DNA of 64,000 nt from Streptomyces olivochromogenes (GTDB lineage: Bacteria; Actinomycetota; Actinomycetes; Streptomycetales; Streptomycetaceae). A program made the position numbers and the translations under genes. Shown here piece by piece: positions 59,693 to 64,000 of the stretch (its first letter is position 1; the number at the start of each line of letters is the position of its first letter). The DNA lies in NCBI RefSeq assembly GCF_001514115.1, contig NZ_KQ948468.1:62001-126000 (forward strand), read 5' to 3'. The notes beneath the pieces were generated by a model. It was not told the DNA's origin. It searched no databases and saw nothing but the letters and a program-made list of their open reading frames with translations.

Positions 59693-59758
59693 CGAACCGT
59701 CTCTGTTGTGCAAACTCTCCTTGGCCACAGCGGCTCGCATACGTCAGGATCGGATCTC

Positions 59759-60988
59759 ATGGACCTGCTGAACACGCTGGTGGACAAGGGGCTTCGGCGC
59801 GAGCTGCCGACCCGTGACGAGGCGCTGGCCGTGCTGGCCACGTCCGACGACGACGTGCTCGACGTGGTGGCCGCGGCCGGAAAAGTCCGCCGGCACTGGT
59901 TCGGCCGTCGAGTGAAACTCAACTATCTGGTCAATCTGAAGTCCGGTCTGTGCCCCGAGGACTGCTCGTACTGCTCGCAGCGCCTCGGCTCCAAGGCCGA
60001 CATCCTCAAGTACACCTGGCTCAAGCCGGACCAGGCCTCGCAGGCCGCGGCGGCCGGGCTCGCCGGGGGCGCCAAGCGGGTCTGCCTGGTGGCCAGCGGC
60101 CGCGGTCCGACGGACCGTGACGTGGACCGGGTCTCCGACACCATCAAGGCGATCAAGGACCGAAACGAGAACGTCGAGGTGTGCGCCTGTCTGGGCCTGC
60201 TCTCCGACGGCCAGGCCGAGCGGTTGCGCGAGGCGGGCGCGGACGCCTACAACCACAACCTGAACACGTCCGAGGGGACGTACGGGGACATCACGACCAC
60301 TCACACGTACGCCGACCGGGTGGACACGGTCCAGAAGGCGCACGCGGCCGGTCTGTCCGCCTGCTCGGGTCTGATCGCGGGCATGGGCGAGTCGGACGAG
60401 GACCTCGTCGACGTCGTCTACTCGCTGCGCGAGCTCGACCCTGACTCCGTTCCGGTGAACTTCCTGATCCCCTTCGAGGGCACCCCGCTCGCCAAGGAGT
60501 GGAACCTCACCCCGCAGCGGTGCCTGCGCATCCTGGCCATGGTCCGTTTCGTCTGCCCGGACGTGGAGGTCCGCATCGCGGGCGGCCGCGAGGTCCACCT
60601 CCGCACCATGCAGCCGCTCGCCCTGAACCTGGCCAACTCGATCTTCCTCGGCGACTACCTCACCAGCGAGGGCCAGGCGGGCAAGGCCGACCTGGACATG
60701 ATCGCGGACGCCGGGTTCGAGGTGGAGGGCGCGGGCGAGGTGACCCTGCCGGAGCACCGCGTGACGGCGGGCGCCGGCTGCGGTGCGCACGCCGAGGCCG
60801 GGTGCGGCTCGCACGAGGGCGGCGGGTGCGGCTCGCACGCGGACGCCGGGTGCGGCTCGCACGAGGGCGCTGGCGTCTGCGGTTCGGTGAAGGTGCGGGC
60901 CGAGCAGGAGCAGCCCGCCGAAGCGCGTACGGATCTCGTCGCCGTACGCCGCCGGGGTGCCGGAACGGATCTCGCCCCCAATGCCTGA
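59759..60988 (+). CDS. bioB: Biotin synthase with Cys/His-repeat tail
   Basis: 409 residues from the ATG at 59759 (AGGATCGG upstream). Radical-SAM enzyme inserting sulfur into dethiobiotin. CxxxCxxC motif CPEDCSYC at residues 65-72 binds the 4Fe-4S cluster; further pieces YNHNLNTSEGTYGDI, ACSGLIAGMGES, PVNFLIPFEGTPL and IAGGREVHLRTMQPLALNLANSIFLGDYLTSEGQ are complete. Residues 341-372 add four 8-residue repeats CG[AS]HxxxG, then VCGS and a disordered end. Start lies only 66 bases from attR, so the native promoter may be split by the prophage. Confidence 0.95.
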   Translation: MDLLNTLVDKGLRRELPTRDEALAVLATSDDDVLDVVAAAGKVRRHWFGRRVKLNYLVNLKSGLCPEDCSYCSQRLGSKADILKYTWLKPDQASQAAAAGLAGGAKRVCLVASGRGPTDRDVDRVSDTIKAIKDRNENVEVCACLGLLSDGQAERLREAGADAYNHNLNTSEGTYGDITTTHTYADRVDTVQKAHAAGLSACSGLIAGMGESDEDLVDVVYSLRELDPDSVPVNFLIPFEGTPLAKEWNLTPQRCLRILAMVRFVCPDVEVRIAGGREVHLRTMQPLALNLANSIFLGDYLTSEGQAGKADLDMIADAGFEVEGAGEVTLPEHRVTAGAGCGAHAEAGCGSHEGGGCGSHADAGCGSHEGAGVCGSVKVRAEQEQPAEARTDLVAVRRRGAGTDLAPNA

Positions 60989-62279
60989 CCGGTCCGAGCC
61001 GTCCACGCTGCCCGTGCGGGAACTGCTGGAGTTGGACCGGCGGCACGTCTGGCACCCGTACGGCCCCATGCCCGGCCGTCAGGAACCGCTCGTCGTGGAA
61101 TCGGCGAGCGGGGTACGCCTGCGGCTGGCGGACGGCTCGGGCGAACTGGTCGACGGCATGTCGTCATGGTGGTCGGCCATCCACGGCTACAACCACCCGG
61201 TCCTCAACGACGCGGCGCGCGACCAGCTGGAGCGCATGAGCCATGTCATGTTCGGGGGGCTCACGCACGAGCCCGCCGTGCGGCTGGTGAAGCGACTTGT
61301 CGACATCACGCCCGAAGGCCTGGAACACGTCTTCCTCGCCGACTCCGGATCGGTGTCGGTCGAGGTCGCCGTCAAGATGTGCCTCCAGCACTGGCGCTCG
61401 CTCGGCCGCCCGGGCAAGCAGCGGCTGCTGACCTGGCGCGGCGGCTACCACGGGGACACCTGGCAGCCGATGTCGGTGTGCGACCCCGAGGGCGGGATGC
61501 ACGAGCTGTGGCAGGGCGTGCTCCAGCGCCAGGTGTTCGCCGAGGCCCCGCCGGTCGCGTACGAGGAGTCGTACGCCGACCATCTGCGCGAGCTGATCGG
61601 GCGGCACGCCGACGAGCTCGCCGCGGTGATCGTGGAGCCGGTGGTACAGGGCGCGGGTGGGATGCGGTTCCACTCCCCCGCGTATCTGCGGGTGCTGCGG
61701 GAGGCGTGCGACGCGCACGACGTGCTTCTCGTCCTCGACGAGATCGCGACCGGCTTCGGCCGGACGGGCGCTCTCTTCGCGGCGGAGCACGCCGGTATCA
61801 CGCCGGACGTGATGTGCGTCGGCAAGGCGCTGACCGGCGGCTATATGACGATGGCGGCGACGCTCTGCACGGCGCGGGTGGCCGAGGGCATCTCCCGCGG
61901 TGACGTCCCGGTGCTGGCTCACGGCCCGACCTTCATGGGCAATCCGCTGGCCGCCGCGGTGGCCTGCGCCTCGATCGACCTGCTGCTCGGACAGAACTGG
62001 CAGGCCGAGGTCAAGCGGATCGAGGCGGGGTTGCGGGACGGCCTCGCGGAGGCGTCCTCGCTGCCGGGTGTCCGGGACGTACGAGTCCTGGGTGCGATCG
62101 GCGTCGTCCAGCTCGACCACGAGGTCGACATGAAGGCGGCCACGGCGGCGGCCGTGCGCGAGGGCGTGTGGCTGCGCCCGTTCCGCGACCTCGTCTACAC
62201 GATGCCGCCTTACGTCACGGGTGACGCGGACGTGGCACGGATCGCGCGCGCGGTGTGCGCGGCGGCGCGGGAGGGATGA
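60981..62279 (+). CDS. bioA: Adenosylmethionine-8-amino-7-oxononanoate aminotransferase
   Basis: 432 residues from the ATG at 60981, overlapping the bioB stop by 8 bases (GTG at 60957 is possible). Class-III PLP enzyme making 7,8-diaminononanoate with SAM as amino donor. HVWHPYGPMPG, DGMSSWWSAIHGYNHP, FADSGS-type LADSGSVSVEVAVKM, WRGGYHGDT, DEIATGFGRTG and PLP-lysine CVGKALTGGYM (about residue 283) are BioA signatures. Confidence 0.95.
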   Translation: MPDRSEPSTLPVRELLELDRRHVWHPYGPMPGRQEPLVVESASGVRLRLADGSGELVDGMSSWWSAIHGYNHPVLNDAARDQLERMSHVMFGGLTHEPAVRLVKRLVDITPEGLEHVFLADSGSVSVEVAVKMCLQHWRSLGRPGKQRLLTWRGGYHGDTWQPMSVCDPEGGMHELWQGVLQRQVFAEAPPVAYEESYADHLRELIGRHADELAAVIVEPVVQGAGGMRFHSPAYLRVLREACDAHDVLLVLDEIATGFGRTGALFAAEHAGITPDVMCVGKALTGGYMTMAATLCTARVAEGISRGDVPVLAHGPTFMGNPLAAAVACASIDLLLGQNWQAEVKRIEAGLRDGLAEASSLPGVRDVRVLGAIGVVQLDHEVDMKAATAAAVREGVWLRPFRDLVYTMPPYVTGDADVARIARAVCAAAREG

Positions 62280-62280
62280 C

Positions 62281-62997
62281 ATGGCGGTTCTGGTGATCAC
62301 GGGGACGGGCACGGAGGTCGGCAAGACGGTGACGACGGCCGCCGTCGCCGCCACGGCCCTCGCGGCCGGACGCTCCGTGGCCGTACTCAAGCCGGCGCAG
62401 ACGGGTGTACGCCCGGACGAGCGCGGCGACGCCGACGAGGTGGCCCGGCTCGCGGGCGCCGTGACCACGCTCGAACTCGCCCGCTATCCGGAGCCGTTGG
62501 CTCCCGCGACGGCCGCGCGGCGGGCCTCCCTGCCCCCGGTGCGCCCGGTCGCGGTGGCGAAGGCGGCGGCCGAACTGGCCACCGAGCACGACCTCGTGCT
62601 GGTCGAGGGAGCGGGCGGTCTCCTCGTCCGCTTCGACGACGAGGGCGGCACGCTGGCGGACGCGGCGAGCCTGCTGGACGCGCCGGTGCTGGTGGTGGCA
62701 TCAGCGGGCCTCGGCACCCTGAACACCACCGAGCTGACGTCTCGTGAACTGCGGCGCCGTGGGCTGGACCTGGCGGGAATCGTCATCGGCAGCTGGCCCG
62801 ACTCCCCCGACCTGGCGTCGCGCTGCAACCTCGCGGATCTGCCCCTCGTGGCCGAGGCCCCGCTCCTGGGAGCGCTGCCCGCGGGGGCGGGCGCTTACCC
62901 GGTCGCCGACTTCTGTGCGCAGGCGCCTGGGTGGCTGGCCTCTCGGCTGGGCGGCACCTGGGACGGAAACGCCTTCATTTCGGCGCAGGGGGTCTGA
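62281..62997 (+). CDS. bioD: Dethiobiotin synthetase
   Basis: 238 residues; the ATG at 62281 follows the bioA stop by one base (GGAGGG upstream). P-loop TGTGTEVGKTV at residues 7-17, KPAQTG at 37-42, and VEGAGGLLVRF near 108. ATP-dependent ring closure of diaminononanoate. Completes the bioBAD operon; bioF lies across the prophage. Confidence 0.95.
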   Translation: MAVLVITGTGTEVGKTVTTAAVAATALAAGRSVAVLKPAQTGVRPDERGDADEVARLAGAVTTLELARYPEPLAPATAARRASLPPVRPVAVAKAAAELATEHDLVLVEGAGGLLVRFDDEGGTLADAASLLDAPVLVVASAGLGTLNTTELTSRELRRRGLDLAGIVIGSWPDSPDLASRCNLADLPLVAEAPLLGALPAGAGAYPVADFCAQAPGWLASRLGGTWDGNAFISAQGV

Positions 62998-63015
62998 GCG
63001 CCCCGTCAGGGGCGC
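62998..63015 (+). terminator. Hairpin after bioD, part of a Streptomyces intergenic repeat
   Basis: GCGCCCC-GTCA-GGGGCGC (62998-63004, 63009-63015) directly after the stop, followed by GGGGAACCGCGCG, which I recognise as a common Streptomyces intergenic sequence. Confidence 0.7.
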
Positions 63016-63066
63016 GGGGAACCGCGCGCTCAACCCCCACCTGCCCGCAGCCGAAGGACAGCCCCC

Positions 63067-64000
63067 TCACCCCTCCCCCAACAACCGCACCAACTCGATC
63101 CGTGACCGAATCCCCAACCGCGCGAACACCCCCCGCAGATGGTGGTCAATGGTCCGCGGACTGAGCAACAACCGCGCCGCGATCTCCCGATTGGTCGCCC
63201 CGTCGGCCGCCATGCGCGCGACCATCAACTGCTGCGCGGTGAGACGGGCGACGAGATCGTCGGCGCCCCGCACCGGGGAGACGGGCTCTCCCAGGACACG
63301 GAGTTCGGTCCGCGCCGCCGCCGCACACTGCGGCGAACCGAAGTGCTCGAACGCCTCGAGGGCGCTGTGCAGCCGGTCACGGGCCTCCGTCCGGTGCCGC
63401 AGTCGCCGTAGCGCACCACCGAACAGCAGCTCCGTGCGGGCACGTTCGAAGTCACGGGTGCCCGAGGCGTGCAGATCGAGGGCGGTGCGGTAGTGCTCGA
63501 CGGCCTCCGTGCCGGAGGCGAGCAGGGCCCGGCAGCGGGCGCTGAGCGCCAGATCGTCGGGGCTGCGCACGGTACGCGCCCAGTGGTCGTAGTCGGCGTG
63601 GGCGGCCCGGGCGACCCGTGTGTCGCCGGTGCGGACGGCGGCCTCGACGTAGTGCGGGGTGGCGATGTGGCGGATGGCGCGGTGCCCGTGCCCGGGGCCG
63701 AATCCGGCGAGGGCGCGCAGCCGGGCCGCCGAGGCGGCGTAACGGCCGGTGCTCAGGTCGAGGAAGGCGAGCGCGAACAGGGCCAGCGCGGCGGGCAGGC
63801 CGAGCCCGCGGGCGAGGGCGTAGGCGCGGGCGGCCTCGGCGCGCTCCCGGCAGACGTCCTCGTCGCCGGTGACCGCGGCGAACATCGCGAGGGCCGCCTG
63901 CAGATGACAGGCCCCGTTGTCCTGGCCGGTGGTGTACGCCTGGCGGAGGGCCTCCAGGGTGGCGGCCTCGGCGGCCTTTGGCCGACCGGTCCAGAAGTCG
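63067..64000 (-). CDS. LuxR-family transcriptional regulator, 5' end outside the window
   Basis: At least 311 residues visible; the frame stays open to the window edge (first visible residues DFWTGRPKAAEAATLEAL), so the start is beyond 64000. The visible N-part is helical, TPR-like (AYALARGLGLPAALALFALAFLDLSTGRYAASAARLRAL), as in large ATP-binding LuxR (LAL/MalT-type) proteins. The C-terminus is the LuxR HTH: LTAQQLMVARMAADGATNREIAARLLLSPRTIDHHLRGVFARLGIRSRIELVRLL. Target unknown. Confidence 0.9.
   Translation of the reverse strand, partial: DFWTGRPKAAEAATLEALRQAYTTGQDNGACHLQAALAMFAAVTGDEDVCRERAEAARAYALARGLGLPAALALFALAFLDLSTGRYAASAARLRALAGFGPGHGHRAIRHIATPHYVEAAVRTGDTRVARAAHADYDHWARTVRSPDDLALSARCRALLASGTEAVEHYRTALDLHASGTRDFERARTELLFGGALRRLRHRTEARDRLHSALEAFEHFGSPQCAAAARTELRVLGEPVSPVRGADDLVARLTAQQLMVARMAADGATNREIAARLLLSPRTIDHHLRGVFARLGIRSRIELVRLLGEG

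Noticed and set aside
1..64000. tRNA genes, rRNA, CRISPR arrays or insertion sequences
   Set aside because: Looked for cloverleaf-like stretches near the att sites, spaced repeats and transposase motifs; none were convincing.

Overview
This is a Streptomyces chromosome segment carrying one inserted tailed-phage genome. Evidence for Streptomyces is the very high G+C and third-position G/C bias outside the insertion, a bldA-type TTA codon in a WhiJ-like regulator, the WhiJ-like regulator/DUF397/RsbW-like ATPase trio, a urease operon in the order ureABC-F-G-D, and a known kind of Streptomyces intergenic repeat.

Left chromosomal arm (1-26035). It opens with the 3' end of ornithine aminotransferase (rocD), then a 28-residue-repeat protein, a GbsR/MarR regulator with a perfect 30-bp palindrome, a RidA protein and an HxlR regulator. 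A RamB/ScfR-type regulator is divergent from the glyoxylate shunt genes aceA and aceB. These are followed by a 3-hydroxyacyl-CoA dehydrogenase gene that has lost its middle and its end (pseudogene). A cobalamin riboswitch precedes metE. Next come a GNAT protein, a CGNR zinc-finger regulator, plsC, a secreted tripeptidyl-aminopeptidase-like hydrolase and the urease operon on the minus strand. Then come an orphan Phd/YefM antitoxin, a clpP-family gene, a ydaO-type (c-di-AMP) riboswitch leading into a secreted NlpC/P60 hydrolase, a DUF6328 membrane protein, the WhiJ-like trio and bioF (minus strand).

Prophage (about 26036-59692, 33.7 kb, visibly lower G+C). It lies between bioF and bioB, normally adjacent divergent biotin genes, and is flanked by a 13/14-matching candidate att repeat. 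The left end has a tyrosine integrase (-), an excisionase-like HTH and a plus-strand set of small genes that includes a membrane-anchored metzincin protease. A long minus-strand late operon then runs, in transcription order, from terminase small and large subunits through portal, scaffold, capsid, connectors, tail tube, tail-assembly chaperones (with a canonical -1 frameshift site A AAA AAC), tape measure and tip proteins to fibres. This is siphovirus architecture. The right part holds zinc-motif proteins, an Lsr2-like protein, a ribbon-helix-helix protein, a primase-polymerase/SF3-helicase protein with a degenerate Walker A, a GNAT protein, an XRE+DUF5919 regulator and a DUF6415 protein. No holin or endolysin gene was recognised. 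A 16-bp asymmetric sequence, consensus CTCTGACCTGCANNTT, occurs 12 times, always between genes, at both ends and around the early/late junctions. It resembles repressor stoperators or integrase arm sites and is the most interesting unexplained signal here.

Right chromosomal arm (59693-64000). bioB, bioA and bioD form a tight operon. BioB has a C-terminal tail with four 8-residue Cys/His repeats. The window ends inside a LuxR-type regulator on the minus strand.
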